From: Diphasiastrum complanatum
Lineage: Eukaryota > Streptophyta > Lycopodiopsida > Lycopodiales > Lycopodiaceae
Direction: 5' to 3'
Assembly: GCA_029204225.1 (NCBI GenBank)
Contig: CM055106.1
Span: 48,435,337 to 48,499,336 of the forward strand
DNA: 64,000 nucleotides
The notes beneath the pieces were generated by a model. That model made no database searches, was not told where the DNA came from, and saw nothing but the letters and a program-made list of their open reading frames with translations. Positions 1-13,734 of the stretch are shown piece after piece (position 1 is the stretch's first letter; every line of letters begins with the position of its first letter). Position numbers and translations under genes: made by a program.

Positions 1-3000
1 GACGAATCTACAGTGGGATGAAAAAGACCCCACTTCTTTCATAAGGAAGATGAAGGATCTGTTTCTATCACTACATAACTCTGGAGCAGAGAACGTTGAG
101 TCAGCTGAGAAGCAGCTCACGTACCTATTGAGAGCCTTACCCAGATCAATCCAGACAACAAGGACCCTGCTCGTGAAGGATCCTACCATGACCCTTGAAA
201 AGGCGATTGTCGAGATTCAAGAGGAAGTCGAGGCCAGAGAACACCTCAATCACATGGATGGTTCTGACCAGGCCCTCTATGGCAACATAAAAAAATCCAA
301 GAAACAATTTAAGCCTAAGAGGAAGTCGAATCAAAGGCAGGATCGTGACCAACAAGCATAGGAGATCAACAAGAGCAATTGGAAGACCAAAGGGAGGTCG
401 AAACAACAAGGTGTAGACAAGAAGACTTGCGTGAGATGCAGAAGAGATGGGCATACAGTAGATACTTGCTGGCTCAATCCCAAGATTGAGTGTATCCATT
501 GCCACAAGAAGGGTCATGCAGCCATGGATTGCCGCACAGAACAGACAGGAGAACAAATCAGCACAGAGCAGACAAGAGAACAGCATCCTATGTCAAGGAG
601 CCCGAGAGCTCAAAAATGGGTGAAGAAAGAACGAACAGAAACTATTCGACCACCTATATCTGTGAAGACGTGTGTGCAGCTTCAACATTTGACACACATG
701 AGGACATTCTAGACTTAGGAGCCACCTCTCACTTCATGACATCAAGACGAATAATGTCTGATTTTAGAAGTGCAGATCCTTCAAGATTCATAGTTCTTGG
801 AGATGGATCTAAGCATCAAGTGAACGGTATTGGTTCACTATGGCTCAACACTAATGGCAAAGACAAACGACTTGAAGATGTTCTGTTTGTGCCTACTCTG
901 CAACAAGACTTGCTCTATGAAGCAAGAATAGCAGATGCAGGGATGCATGTGACATTTTTTGATGAAGTATGCAACGTGATTGACAAAAGTACCAGTACAT
1001 TGATCGCTCAAGGTAGAAGAAAAAAAAACCTATATCATCTGAAGGTATGCCTACCTGCAGATCAGGTGCATCAGACTCATGATGACCAGCCTGACACTCT
1101 GTGGCATAGAAGACTCTGCCACATGAACTCAATGGCACTTTACCAAGCAAGCCATCATGGAGCAATAACAGGGGTCAGCATCTCGAATGCAACCAGTTCG
1201 ACCACCTGTGATGCATGTCTGAAGGGTAAGATGTCACACACTCCATTTGTCAAAGACTCCTACAAAACGACCAAGATTATGGAGTTAGTGCATTTTGACA
1301 TCTGTGGGCCTTTCAATGTGATCTCAGTAGGAGGTTCAAAGTATTATATAACCTTCATTGATGATTATAGCAAATTTTCCAGAGTGTAATTTATTCAGAA
1401 TTAATCTGAAGCAATCGATAAGGTCACAGAACACGTGAATTGGGCTGAAAGATGTACAGGCAATAAAGTAAAGCAGATTAGAACAGATCGAGGTGGCAAA
1501 TACATCTTGAATCGCTTCACTGACTCTACAATGATTGTGGCATCATTCACATAAGCACTGCAGCCTACAAACCACAGCACAATGGTATTGTTGAACGAAA
1601 GAACAGGACCCTGATGGAAGTAGCTAGATGTATGATGGCCTACTCGAAAGCTCCAAGGGTACTGTGGGCTGAAGCAGTAGCTATATCCGCATACATCCAA
1701 AACCGAACATGCAAGTCTGGTATTCCTCACACGACACCACATGAGCTATGGTGGGGTAGAAAGCCCAACCTGTCTCACGTTAGTGTCTTTGGCTGTGCAG
1801 CTTATGCACATATTCCTGATAAGCTTCAAAAGAAGCTTGATGAGAAAGTCGAGCAGAGATTTCTGGTAGGTTATGACAAAAATTCATCATACTACAGAGT
1901 CTACATGCCAGACACGAACACTGTGAAAATAGTGAGGGATGTCAGATTTGATGAGAGCAGGACAATGGCCAATGACATGGACATTGGAGCCATTACCACA
2001 TAAGCGCAAGACTGTCAAATGCAAATGGTCTTCAAGCTCAAATACGGACCAGATGGGAACATCACGAAATACAAGGCAATATTGGTAGCGAAGGGATTCT
2101 CTTAGAGATATGTTATTGACTACTCTGAAACCTTCTCTCCTGTCATCAAACATTTGTCCCTATGTCTGTTATTTGCATATGTAGCAGCTTATGACCTCGG
2201 GATCCACATTGTGGACGAGAAGACAGCCTTCTTGCATGGCGAACTAGACAAAGAGGTCTATATGGATTAACCCCCAGGATTTGTCTCGAATTCACTTCCT
2301 GACCATGCATGCAGAATGCACGGAAGTATCTACGGTCTGAAATAGTCAGCCCAACAATGGTACAAGAAGAAAGATCAAGCCCTGAAATCATTAGGATTCA
2401 AGCCTCTGTTGGCTGATTTCAATGTATATGTCAGAGTTACAGATGGGCAGATCATCATTGTGGCTGTATACGTGGACGACACTTTGATACTTTGCAGGAG
2501 TGAGCAGCTGATTGCTGAGGTGAAGACATACATCTCGAAACATTTCAAGATCGTGGATCTAGGAGAAGCCAGGTGTTACCTAGGCTTACAAATTGAAAGG
2601 GACTATGAGGGAGGTAAGTTGTACCTTCACCAGTCCAGATACACCCAGAAGATCCTAGAGGACTTTGGAATGTTGAACTGCAAAGGAGCGAACACTCCAA
2701 TGCTCGCAGGGACGGTGTTGACAAATGATGACTGTCCAAAGATTGAGGAAGAGAGAGAACAAATGCAGCTCACACCTTACAGGAAGCTGATAGGATCACA
2801 GATGTACTTTGTAGACAACACCCACCCTAATATTGCTTATGCAGTATTCAAAATGAGCCAATTCTGCACAAATCCAAGCTCAACACATTGGAAGATTGCA
2901 AAACGAATTTTGCAATATCTTCAATCAACAAGGGATTATGGATTGTGCTATTGTCGTGGTGCACGTTTCAGGATACTTTCCTACAGTGATGCTAGCTGGG

Positions 3001-3862
3001 CATCTCTCAAGGACGATTGTAAAAGCATCTCAAGAGGGTGCACCATCGCATCAGGAGCAGCAATTCTATGGGTCAGCAAGAAGCAAACCATCGTGGCCCA
3101 GTCATCTTGCAAGGCAGAATATGTTGCAGCAGCAAAGATGGCCAACAAGATAATCTGGCTAAGGCAATTTCTAGACGAATTGGACGAAACAAGGAACGAG
3201 CCTCAGGTCTTGCAGATGGACAACACCTCTACAATACATCTAACAAAAGATCTCGTGTTCCATTCCAGAACGAAGCACATTGTGATCAAGTACCACTTGA
3301 TCAGGGATCTAATTGAAGAGAAGATGCTGCAGACCACCTTCAGCGGAACGAAAAATATGGTTGCTGACATCTTCACCAAAGCCCTGGACAAAGGACTCTT
3401 TGAGAGACAGAGGAGCATGCTTTGAGAGGGAGCTGAAGAAACAAAATGTTTCTAACTACAAAGCCTGCTAGCTATCAGCCCTCTGCCTAGCATGAAACAC
3501 GAAGACAAACGGTTTGCGAACACGACAGTTAAAGGAGACGAACACGAACGGTTCACGAACACGAAAGTCAAAGGAGACGATCACGAACGGTTTGCAAACA
3601 TGAAATATTCACGAACGAGAATCTTTTGCGGTATGGCACGAGAATCTTTTGCGGTCCAATATGAGAGAAAGGTAGAGGAGCAAAATGAAACCAACGATGG
3701 AAACGGAACCAACAATGGAAATGAAACCAATAATGGAAAGAAACCACAGATGAAAACGAAACCAACGAAAAAAACGAAACCAACGTCGTGAAACCTTCTC
3801 CTGCCCTTCACGCTCCAAAGAGTACCAACGAGATCATGCAAGTACCCAGAAGTACAAATGTC
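1..3862 (+). mobile_element. Ty1/copia element C1, internal region (fossil, left end outside window)
   Basis: The order of parts is copia-type: gag end, two CX2CX4HX4C zinc knuckles (near 430-535), protease with a D-GATSHF-like site (near 715), GAG-pre-integrase with HRRLCHM and CxxC (near 1100-1220), integrase (near 1290-1900), reverse transcriptase with YVDDTLIL (near 2470) and RNase H ending at about 3425. Two zinc knuckles in tandem are unusual for copia gag. The element is broken, with several breaks in its reading frames, so it looks like an old inactive copy. A second copy of the same family lies on the minus strand at 19873-22680. The 5' LTR is not in the window; the 3' LTR is 3863-4554. 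Confidence 0.9.
3490..3790 (+). repeat. Short tandem repeats between the C1 pol end and its 3' LTR
   Basis: Three imperfect units of about 35-42 bp containing CGAACGGTT and AAAGGAGACGA lie at about 3500-3600. An A-rich stretch with repeated GAAACCAAC follows to 3790. The same units occur in inverted orientation in the second C1 copy (about 20690-20815), so they belong to the family and were not gained locally. Confidence 0.7.
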
Positions 3863-4554
3863 TGATCTGATGGCCTGACATTAGTAGATACACTTTAGGT
3901 CATGGCTAATCTACCACTCTTGTAATTTTCTGACTAGTTGTAGATGCTTAATTGTTCTAATATAAAAGGTTACATAGAGCGACTATATACTTGCTGGATG
4001 ATACTTGACAAGTGATGACAAAATACACATACAGTGTAATGAAATAGTCTGATGCCAGTAAGCAATCAGGATGAAATTACATAATACATGTCTGGCTGCG
4101 TGCGAAGACAATTCTCTCTAGGATCTGTAGATCCAACTGTGCGCTAGTAAAGCGAGACGATCACTTGTGAGAGAACCATGTTTCTCCCACGCCAACGCAC
4201 TACGTGGATTTGTATGCAGTGCTTGAAGAATCAGAGAAAAATCAATATAGATGATTTTCTTGTCGTGTCTGATCTCGAATGCGAATGTGTCTGTTGTTAT
4301 TCGTGTGTCTGAGTTCTCTTGTTCATTTTAATTTCGCACCTTGGTTGAAACTATGTTGAATGATGCATTAATTTTATAAACGTAGATCAGCAGTGCCTGA
4401 CTACACTCTGAAGGATTGTAGGAGTGATTTGGCCAGCAGTGTCCAGCGATCACATCTGAACTCCATCCGAGTCGCAAGAGAATCGTGCTCGAGTCACGAT
4501 CACGATAGTTTCACGACAGTTTCACAATTTTCTCTTTCGATTCCCATCCCATCA
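3863..4554 (+). repeat. LTR of copia family C1, followed by a primer-binding site
   Basis: The LTR starts TGATCTGATG and ends CCCATCCCATCA, matching 19873-20553 on the other strand over almost its whole length. Directly after it, TATCAGAGC at about 4559-4567 is the initiator tRNA-Met primer-binding site usual for copia, and about 80 bp of leader-like DNA follows. This LTR is therefore the 3' LTR of the element to its left and also looks like the 5' LTR of a second, mostly missing copy to its right. Boundaries are by eye. Confidence 0.7.
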
Positions 4555-4639
4555 GAAGTATCAGAGCATATCACACTCATCAGGATCATAAAAGGACCGC
4601 TTACCATGTGAGTAAGACCTCATTCATGATAAAGTTTGG

Positions 4640-7600
4640 AGGATATGATGTTCATTCCATCAACTATGGCTGAGTTTTTGGGAATCCACGATGTGTGATC
4701 GAGATTTGGCATCCTTCTCCCAACCCACACCTACTTGGTGGACTGGTTGTGATTTCTCTACTTCTTCATCTGACACCAAACTTGTAGAGTGCACTTCTGG
4801 TTCTTCATTGCCTGGTCCATCTATATAAGTCTTCAATCCTTCCCAGAGGGTCAGATGTGTTTTGAGTAGGGTGCTTAAGGGCATTCTAGCATCACTTCTT
4901 AGCAGATCAACTAGGACAGCGATGTGGTCTTTTTTCTCTTCCTTGCTATGGAAAGAAACTTCGAAACCATAATGCTCGTTTGCATTTTGCCCAGTCTCAC
5001 GGATGAACTACAATAACCTAGGATTCACTAGGGAGCGAGGGAAAGCAATGGGCCATTGATCGTTAGTGCCATCAGGTTGATGTTGGTCATGCTCTCGGGC
5101 TGCTTCTCTAGTCTGATCTAGGGCTTGGGCTTCTTTCACCCACTCCTTCATTCTCCTAAAGTTACCTTGCTCGACTGTGGGGTTGTAGTCACCTACGTAT
5201 AATGAATCTGAAGATCCCCTAGCAGGACATGTAGTAGCAGACTTGGATGGCTCTTTTTCTTTTCTCTTCTGTGCTCTTGTTTGGATGAATACTGGCATTG
5301 TAGATGCCTTGGGCTCTCCTACCACACTCATCAAATGTAGAGGGGCAGAGGCTTCTCCTTTCTTCTACTGTCTATTAGGGCATGTGAGATATGGGTGTCC
5401 GTACCTGCAATCTCGGCATAGAGGCACAAAATTACCTTGTGGCTTGCTAGGACACTCAACAATTCTATGGTTCTATCCACATCCGTAACATTTGATGGGA
5501 GCTCTAAATCCAGTACCTCTAAGCTGATTGGCGTAGATAGGCACTAAGTCTCCGTTCTCTCCATATATGAAATGCACTGGAATGGATTTCTGCGCTTGCT
5601 TTCCAGGGTAGTGGAGTTCTTTCGTCACCTCGACCATGTTTCAACTGCTGAGCAGCTGGTTGCGGGTTTCGTACTACTAAACATTGGGTTCTGGGGAGAA
5701 TGGGAGGTAATGCCAGTCTAGGCGGTGGATGGGGTAGAGCACCTTGGCGTTGCGCCAACGGAGCAGGATTGGGTGGCTGTTTGGTTCCTGAGATTATAAC
5801 GACATTCGGTTGTATCATAGTTGCTCATATTACATATATGACATTATCGAGCTGGTCGCTCTAATCTCTATCTCAAATGCAGACACTCGTTTTCTGTATG
5901 GTTGCCCTGCAGTGTGGACACTAGGTGGATTCTCTCCTAAGGTAGGCGGGGTTAGGGCCTGGTTGCATGCCTTTCAGCATTTGGTCTACAGTCACAGTCA
6001 GGTCAATCGTGAGCTTTTTTATTTGCTCATTGCTTTGCGTATGCAGCCTCTCCATGGTAGATATGATGGTGTCGGCACTATTGGTAGTAGAGGCAAAGGT
6101 GTCATCATGCAATTTGTCCTTATGTTTGGCTCTTCGTTCCCTTCTGTGTTTTCATTCCTGGTTAGAGTTATTGGAGTCCAAACTAGTGCTCTCACTATCA
6201 TCAACTCTCTTGATGGCATCAGCGTAGGCTGCTTGAAAAGACGCGTATTTGTCCCTTCATTTCATTTGATGTTTGATCCTCTTAGGTAATCCTGCCATGA
6301 ACCAGGTCAGGACACTATGGTTTGGAATGCTATCAAGGTCGCATCCGCCATGTAGTCTTTTGATCCGCTCAATGTAATCTCATAGAGACTTGTTCTTCTT
6401 ATCCATACAGATTTGACCTAATTGCAAGAATGGATCAGAAAGGAAGCTGGTGGTTTTGAATCTTGTTACAAATTTAGCCTGTAAAATATTCCAATCATCA
6501 CATTCGTTCTGCTCAAGATTGAAATACCAATCTTTAGCTGTATCGATTAAGCATAGATTGAAATATCTTAACAGCCCTTGTGGGCTGTCGTCTCCATAGG
6601 CTCTACATGCTTGGGTGTAGATCTCCCTTGCCATCAAACCTCGAAAGGTCGATCTTGGGAAAATTCTAGACTGCGTGAGGTACAAACGACCTAGGATTGT
6701 CCATTGGCAGTGGATCTATGTCAACCGGTTTGGGTAATATCTCGATTGTTACATTGACAAACTCTTCGAGTTCAGGGAGATCCAGAGTAGATAATCTCCT
6801 TCCGGATCTCAGATGCATACAACAGAACAAGGATTAGGACTATTTTTTAAAGCTTTGTGTTTACGATATTTTTGTTCTTTCGGTGTATAGGTGACCATAT
6901 ACTAGATCTGATAAGGGATCTAACCGATGTGATGGTGAATCTCAGATCGAGATTACATCAGGATCAAAACAAAAGTCGGACGGATGGATGAGAAGTGATG
7001 TAATTGCAATTCCAAAAGACAATAGGGGAAAATGAAAATACAAAAAATACATATGGATTCTGATTGTGAAAATATCGAGAAAAATTCTAGAATCTCTCTT
7101 ATGGCGAGTTATACAAGACAAATAATAGCAAGCGCAAGTAATAGGAATATAACTCGTCGAGTTGTCCACTTGCTTAAATGATGATTAGAACAATCTACGA
7201 AAATGACGAGTAATGAGGAACTGATGACGAGTAATGGCTCTGATGGCGAGTAATAAAATCATAACTCGTCAGTCTCTTAGATGATAGATCTTTGTGTTTT
7301 CAGGCCATTGTTCTGATGGCGAGTCATGATAATGAATAAAAATAAAAAAAATTCTGATGGCGAGTAATAGCCTAATAATTCGTCAATCACCAAAATGATA
7401 GCTCTGCGGTTGCTATTCACCCTGCTCTGATGGTGAGTAATTTTGGCTCAAAAAATGTGTCAAAAAACTCTTTGGCAAGTAATACGTGACAGGGCAAATA
7501 ATGTCTATGATGGCGAGTTATAATTTATAACTCGTCGAGCTCATAGAATAGTTTTTGGAGCCTGCCTAGCACTCTGGAGAAGTGGCAAGTAAAAACAGAG

Positions 7601-7719
7601 AAAAGTCTGTTGGTGAGTAATAAAGCTGTGAAAATGCAAGAAAAATTCAAGCAAAAAGGCAAACAAAAATCCATCTAACAGTACCTTAGCACCGTCTCCC
7701 CGGCAACGACGCCAAAAAA
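4640..7719 (-). mobile_element. Ty3/gypsy-type gag region and leader (fossil)
   Basis: Read on the minus strand, the region 6690-6300 resembles the retrotransposon gag domain (DWYFNLEQN, FVTRFK). A proline-rich linker follows, then zinc-knuckle-like CYGCG and CRDCRYGHPYLTC near 5370-5490 and a basic TRAQKRKEKE stretch near 5280. At its 5' side (7698-7715) the reverse complement reads TGGCGTCGTTGCCGGGGA, close to the tRNA-Asp primer site of plant gypsy elements, and it abuts the LTR starting at 7720. No polymerase is present. The element is incomplete and broken in several places. Its left edge meets the truncated C1 copy near 4640. Confidence 0.8.
7090..7630. repeat. Dispersed GATGGCGAGTAAT / ATAACTCGTC motif array in the gypsy leader
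   Basis: About ten copies of GATGGCGAGTAAT or close variants, several paired with inverted ATAACTCGTC, occur at irregular 30-90 bp spacing, for example near 7204, 7240, 7353 and 7506. They lie between the gag region and the primer-binding site. Their function is unknown. Confidence 0.65.
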
Positions 7720-8590
<871 letters not shown>

Positions 8591-9353
8591 TAGATCTATC
8601 TCTACTCTCGTGCCTTTGGCTTACGAGTATAGTAGTGCACCATTTGAGGGTGTCTGACATTATATTATCCGATAGATCTAATTCTTATGCTGACTCGGCT
8701 ATGTTTTTATTCCCGTTGTCGTGAAATCTATTGGGGAGATGTTGGGCTTTGTTTTTTTCTTGTTGACCTTCTAATATTGGCTTTCTCGATGAATCTGGAT
8801 TCTAGAACTCCTTTTTGGTTTTCGTCAACGTTCCTTGGCATAGTTTGGCGGCATGATAACACGCGATATTCACTTTCGGTATTTGTTATAAGATCAAAGG
8901 TTGAACTTTCTTCATACCAACTTGGTGAGGAGAAAGTATCTTTCCCTACTAGCTCCTTTGACAGAATTCTGCACTCTCTTTAACTTTTGAATGTGTTGTC
9001 AGTGGAGCGATGGGGACATCCTCTTCTGAGTTTTGATTCCTCCATATTCGAATTGAATGATACAATTCCCTCATAGCTCACATGAACATCCTGTAATCCG
9101 TTAGAAGAATCTTTACCAGAATCATCCGTTAGAAGAATCTTCACCAAAATCTTCTAACACACGCTCCTTTTCCATGTATGTTATTTGGTGCCCTTTCTGA
9201 TTGGAAGAATATTCTATTATTCTTGATTGTTGTTGCACTTGTATTGTGTAGGATGATGACTCACACTCACATGACTGTCAAATAATTCACCCAGATGTTG
9301 CCATGCAATCCGCAAGATTCAAACATGCAAGCGCATGAGAGCTACCGCTTTTC
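8591..9353. other. No gene seen
   Basis: Non-coding sequence between the gypsy LTR and the CACTA remnant. A short direct repeat (ATCCGTTAGAAGAATCTT, twice near 9096-9140) is the only structure I noticed. Confidence 0.5.
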
Positions 9354-11340
9354 TTGCATACATTACCCGTGGACTTGCATGAAGATATGTCTCAAGGAGA
9401 CACAACACATGAGGATGTGCCATTCACATCACATGATCACGAGGGGGACATGAATGACATGATGGATGCATTCTTTTCAAATCCACCCGAGGCCACATTG
9501 ACAAGGGAAGAAGAGATGATGCATGGCTTGGCATCCACTCCTTTGTACGAGGGTGCACAAATGTCAAAGTTGCAAGCTTGTTTGCTACTTTTGAACTTGC
9601 AAACTAAGTACGGGTGGTCGGATGCGAGCGTCACGGAGTTGTTTGGGTAAGCTTGCTTGCTTCATGATGTGTGTTATAGACAAATTGCTCTAAACTCGTT
9701 TTATTTTTTATTTATGCATTACGAGAAACTAAATATAACTAATTACATAAATTTATATTTCGTCATAGTTTGCTTAAGAAAATGTTTCCCCCAAATAACA
9801 CCATGGCGGCGTCTCGACAAGAAGCCAAGAAAATGCTATCCGCAGTCAGCATGGATTACAAGAGCATCCATGCATGTCCCAACGACTGCATCTTATATCG
9901 AGTTGAGTTTGAGGAGGTAAGCACGTGTCCACGCTATGGGGAACACCGCTACAGGCAAGATTTACAAGGAGCGACCATACCCGCCAAGGTGATAAGACAT
10001 TTTCCCATCATACCCAGGATACGCCACATGTTTAAGTGTAATTCCATTGCGGAGCTAATGATATGGCATTCGAGCAATCATTCATCTGACGATACTATGA
10101 GGATCCCTGCCGATTCTCTAGCATGGAAGCACGTGGATGCTACCTGACATGAGTTTAGGGATGAGCCTTGCCATTTGCATTTGGGATTGGCCATGGATGG
10201 TGTGAATCCATTCGATTTGCACTCCACATCATGGTCCACTTGGCCGGTTGTCCTTGTAAACTACAACATCCCCCCTTGGCTAAGTATAAAGAACTCGCCC
10301 TTCTTATCCCAAGAAAATACAAGGTAAAAAATATGGACATGTATATGGCTCCCTTGATAGATGAGCTAAAGACCTTATGGCAAGGAGTTCAAGTGAGCGA
10401 TATATCAAGACCACTGAGAAAAGAGATTTTGTGGCAAAGGGGATCTTGATGTGGACGATGCACAACTTTCTTGGCTATGGGGAATGTTCAAGTGAGATAT
10501 CCTTGGCATTGGTTTGATTCATGGTATTGTATTAAATTTTATATGAATTCACAAAATTTCTTTGAATTTAAACATTGGACTCATGATTAAGTTGGTTGTT
10601 TTGTCTCAATGTAGGGCTCCAAACTAGTGGTTACAATGCCCCGTTTGTGAAAAGTATTTGCAAGCATGCCACTCACAACATCTACAGAAGATGGTAGCGA
10701 CACATTTGTTTTTTCGCAGCAATGTGAGCAAGTACATTAGTTCTATGTCTTCAAGATGTCTATGCTCTTTTGTTGTCAATCAATCGAATTTCAGTGTACT
10801 GCAAAAAATGTATATTGTGTATAGTAATACACAAACAACTGTAACATAGCTATGGATACTAACTACGAGTCAACATTTATGGTAAGATTGATCAATTGCA
10901 GGTGGTCTTTCACCCCGATCGTTTAGATCCCAGATGGTGGTACATGATTCAAGTCGCTCCTTGAAGTAAAAGAATGTTTGAAGATAGAGATGTCGTGGAG
11001 GACATGGCACTACCAGCTGATACACCTCATGAACAAGATCGTGATGATGTATTCAATGACACAATTTTGGAGGATGATCATGTGCAAGCTTCACAAGCTA
11101 ATGATGACGTTGAGCGTTATGCATCATCATAAGATGGTTCAACAACACATGACACACTTTCACGATCTCACTCGTCGTCACCGTCACCATTAGCTTTTGA
11201 AGATCAGCTTATTAATGATGAAGCTATAGGAGATATTGGGTAGAGATAGACTCATTTGGTTAGAATTAGAGATAGACTCATTTGGTTTGGTGGATTTGTC
11301 GCATGATGATGTGGCAAATGATAACGATGAACCACTAAAT
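9354..11340 (+). pseudogene. CACTA (En/Spm) transposase, TNP2 type, decayed
   Basis: The first part (9354-9650) is acidic and ends LQTKYGWSDASVTELFG. After a probable intron, 9770-10147 continues with MAASRQEAKKMLSAVSMDYK, HACPNDCILYR, TCPRYGEHRYRQDLQGATIP and VIRHFPIIPR. These match the N-terminal part of Transposase_21 proteins and the better-kept copy at 35295-39104. Further similarity (VNYNIPPWLS, SRPL) runs out of frame to about 10480. A C-terminal piece near 10890-11200 (VVFHPDRLDPRWWYMIQVAP) matches the end of that copy. The central catalytic region is largely missing and there are stops and frame changes, so this is a dead copy. Confidence 0.85.
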
Positions 11341-11599
11341 GAATGAGTGAGACAGTACGATGTATTTCAATTCATTGTAATATTAATCATATTGCTCACA
11401 GATGCAATTACACTTTATTAATTGACTAGTTGACATCGAACAAGAAGTCGATGCATGTGAGTACACAATTTGTGATCATCATTCTTTTGTGATACATAAA
11501 TTCCTTTATTCACTTGTGCATATGGCAACCAAAGTTGACAGAAAATGGAATTCAATGTGTTGATAGGTAACAAATTTCAAAAGCGAGATCCATTTACAT

Positions 11600-12010
11600 T
11601 CTGTTTTATATCGTGGTTTATACCGAGGGGCCTTTTTTCATCAGTCTCGGTATTCCCCTCGGTTAGCAGAGTGTCCTAGAATGCCTCTGGCCACCTAGAC
11701 CCTCTCTATAACCCTCTCTATAAATGTCTCAAAACAAGTGCAAATTTGGTAGGCTTATACCAATGTCAACCTCGATATACCTCTCTATAACCTCTCTATA
11801 AATGTCTCAAAAACAAGTGCAAATTTGGTAGGCTTATACCAACATCAACCTTGGTAGACCCCTCAAAGTAGCTTCAGTATTCCGATGTATGTTCTGAGGT
11901 CGTGGGGTAATTCTATAACCCTCTCTATAAATGTTTCAAAACCAAGTTCAAATTTGGTAGGCTTATTCCGAGGCCAAATACCGGACCCGAGGCTCGAACA
12001 TTCCGCTCCC
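11600..12010. repeat. Three about 50-bp repeats with CCGAGG motifs, likely CACTA subterminal region
   Basis: A unit containing CTCTCTATAAATGTCTCAAA and CAAATTTGGTAGGCTTAT occurs at about 11712, 11787 and 11918. Around it are repeated CCGAGG/CCTCGG motifs in both orientations (about 11623, 11655, 11970). Clustered short motifs beside a CACTA gene are typical of subterminal transposase-binding regions, but I could not identify the terminal CACTA. Confidence 0.5.
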
Positions 12011-12376
12011 CCCGCGACTCATTTTAAAAACTATCTTTCAAAGAAACGCTCAAAAAAAGCCCTGGAAATTGCCCGTCCTCTTGTAGTGTCCCCAAGACGA
12101 GATGTGCTATGTGGACATGCAGAATTGATGACCACATCAAGTGGATCATCGTCATCGCTAGACCACCACAATAGGAGACACCGAGGTGGCTCCTCCTCTT
12201 ATCTTGAGAGTGTCGGGAGGAAGCACTAGTAGTAATGACATGGATGAGGGAGGGACCCTCGCTGGAGGGACTCTCGCAAGAAGGAGAAGCATGTCGGTCG
12301 TAAGGGTGAGGAGTGGACTCAATCTCCTCGGAGGACGACAGTAGTCAGCTAGTCTACTGGATCTACGAGTCTCTCG

Positions 12377-12527
12377 TCAAGCTCTCAGTTGCTCCAACAT
12401 TATATCCTGTTGCGAGGAAGACAACTGATCCAAGTAGCTAGCTAAAGATTCCTCGCTCATGGAGGAAATGCGGGATGACCCGCGACTACGGCCTGACCTT
12501 TGGTTGGGAGATATTTCATTAGACATA
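12377..12527 (-). CDS. Short Ser-rich open frame, unrecognised
   Basis: Minus-strand frame of about 50 residues starting MSNEISPNQRSGRSRGSS and ending SQQDIMLEQLRA. The composition (Ser/Arg then a short amphipathic end) looks more protein-like than most frames nearby, and it may be the first exon of a transposon accessory gene. There is no recognised domain, and a continuation upstream or downstream is not clear. Confidence 0.25.
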
Positions 12528-12622
12528 ATGGGCAGAAGAGGAGGGAAAATATTGTAGACAACCAATGAACATCTCAAAAATAGTAAAAAACAAAAAATTC
12601 ATGTGATAAGCATGCAAAAAAT

Positions 12623-12725
<103 letters not shown>

Positions 12726-13210
12726 GGATGCTCCTTTGTTCAATTTTGCTCTTCTGCAGTAATGGAAAAGTGGACAAATATTGACGCACTGCTCCTCCAA
12801 ATTTACAAGGTCTTTTAAAATATCCGACTCTTGCATATAATAAAGCTTTATTCTTTGCTAAGTGGGTTTCCCACTAAAAAATTGATTTGTTACTTTAAAA
12901 AAAGTTTTTTTTTTTTAAATTGAGGGAAGTTGAGTTCTCACACCTTCTTGGAGGTTACCATATTGGCACTATAAGTGCAGGCTTTTTTGACAATTGATCT
13001 CTACAATACTAGTGAAGAAGTTCTCTCCTCCAATACATCCTGAAAGTGCGCCCTACTAGTTCACACGGTATGCATATCTTCTTCTTTTGCATTACTCTCT
13101 ATGCCTTGCTCTCATATTAATGGTGCTTTGATAATCTTTTACTTTTGTCTATTTGATGCTCATCATATGAAGGTATGAAGGAGCTTTGGTAAAGCTAAGA
13201 GATGTGAGGG

Positions 13211-13734
13211 TCCAGCGATGGAATTCTATGGCTATTTTTTTATAAGAAAAAATACCCATCCTACCTCAATAGACAACGATGGTTGGCTTCTATCATGAAG
13301 TAAACTCCCAGTGAGTTCTGTTGATAAGAATGGTATACTTACCACCTATCCCATTTTCATTACCGCTCAAGCTTGTCTGGTTAGCAAGCGATGGAGGGAT
13401 ACTCTATTTGCTTGCTCATTGTTTACTCTTTGTACAAGAGGTTAGTCGCTGTCCAGCGATGGACAGTTGGCCTCCTTTCTCAATAAAAATCGTTGTGAAT
13501 GCATTGTGCATGGTCCTAACCAGCGATGGTCTAGTCCGTAATTGGAAGCCAGTTTATTTACCATTTTACTTTGCATAAACCCTATTGTCCAACGATGGAC
13601 ATGAAGAGTTGCTTTTCTGGATGCTCTGCGAATGTATGAGGTTTACTGGCTGACTGTCCAACGATGGACTACAAATTGAACTCTTTGTTTTGATACTTCT
13701 TACATAGATATCCTCCTCTATCCAGCGATGGATG
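13211..13734. repeat. Regularly spaced palindromic TGTCCARCGATGGACA array
   Basis: Eight copies of a 12-16 bp core, best form TGTCCAACGATGGACA (arms TGTCCA/TGGACA around ACGA), start near 13211, 13272, 13383, 13451, 13519, 13587, 13656 and 13720. The last six are 64-69 bp apart, mostly 68. The DNA between cores does not look alike. This is not a normal tandem satellite, where the whole unit repeats. It could be a binding-site array at a transposon end. Confidence 0.75.

Noticed and set aside
13211-13734. CRISPR array
   Set aside because: Even repeat pitch with unlike spacers looks similar, but the core is only 12-16 bp, no cas genes exist and the sequence is plant nuclear DNA.
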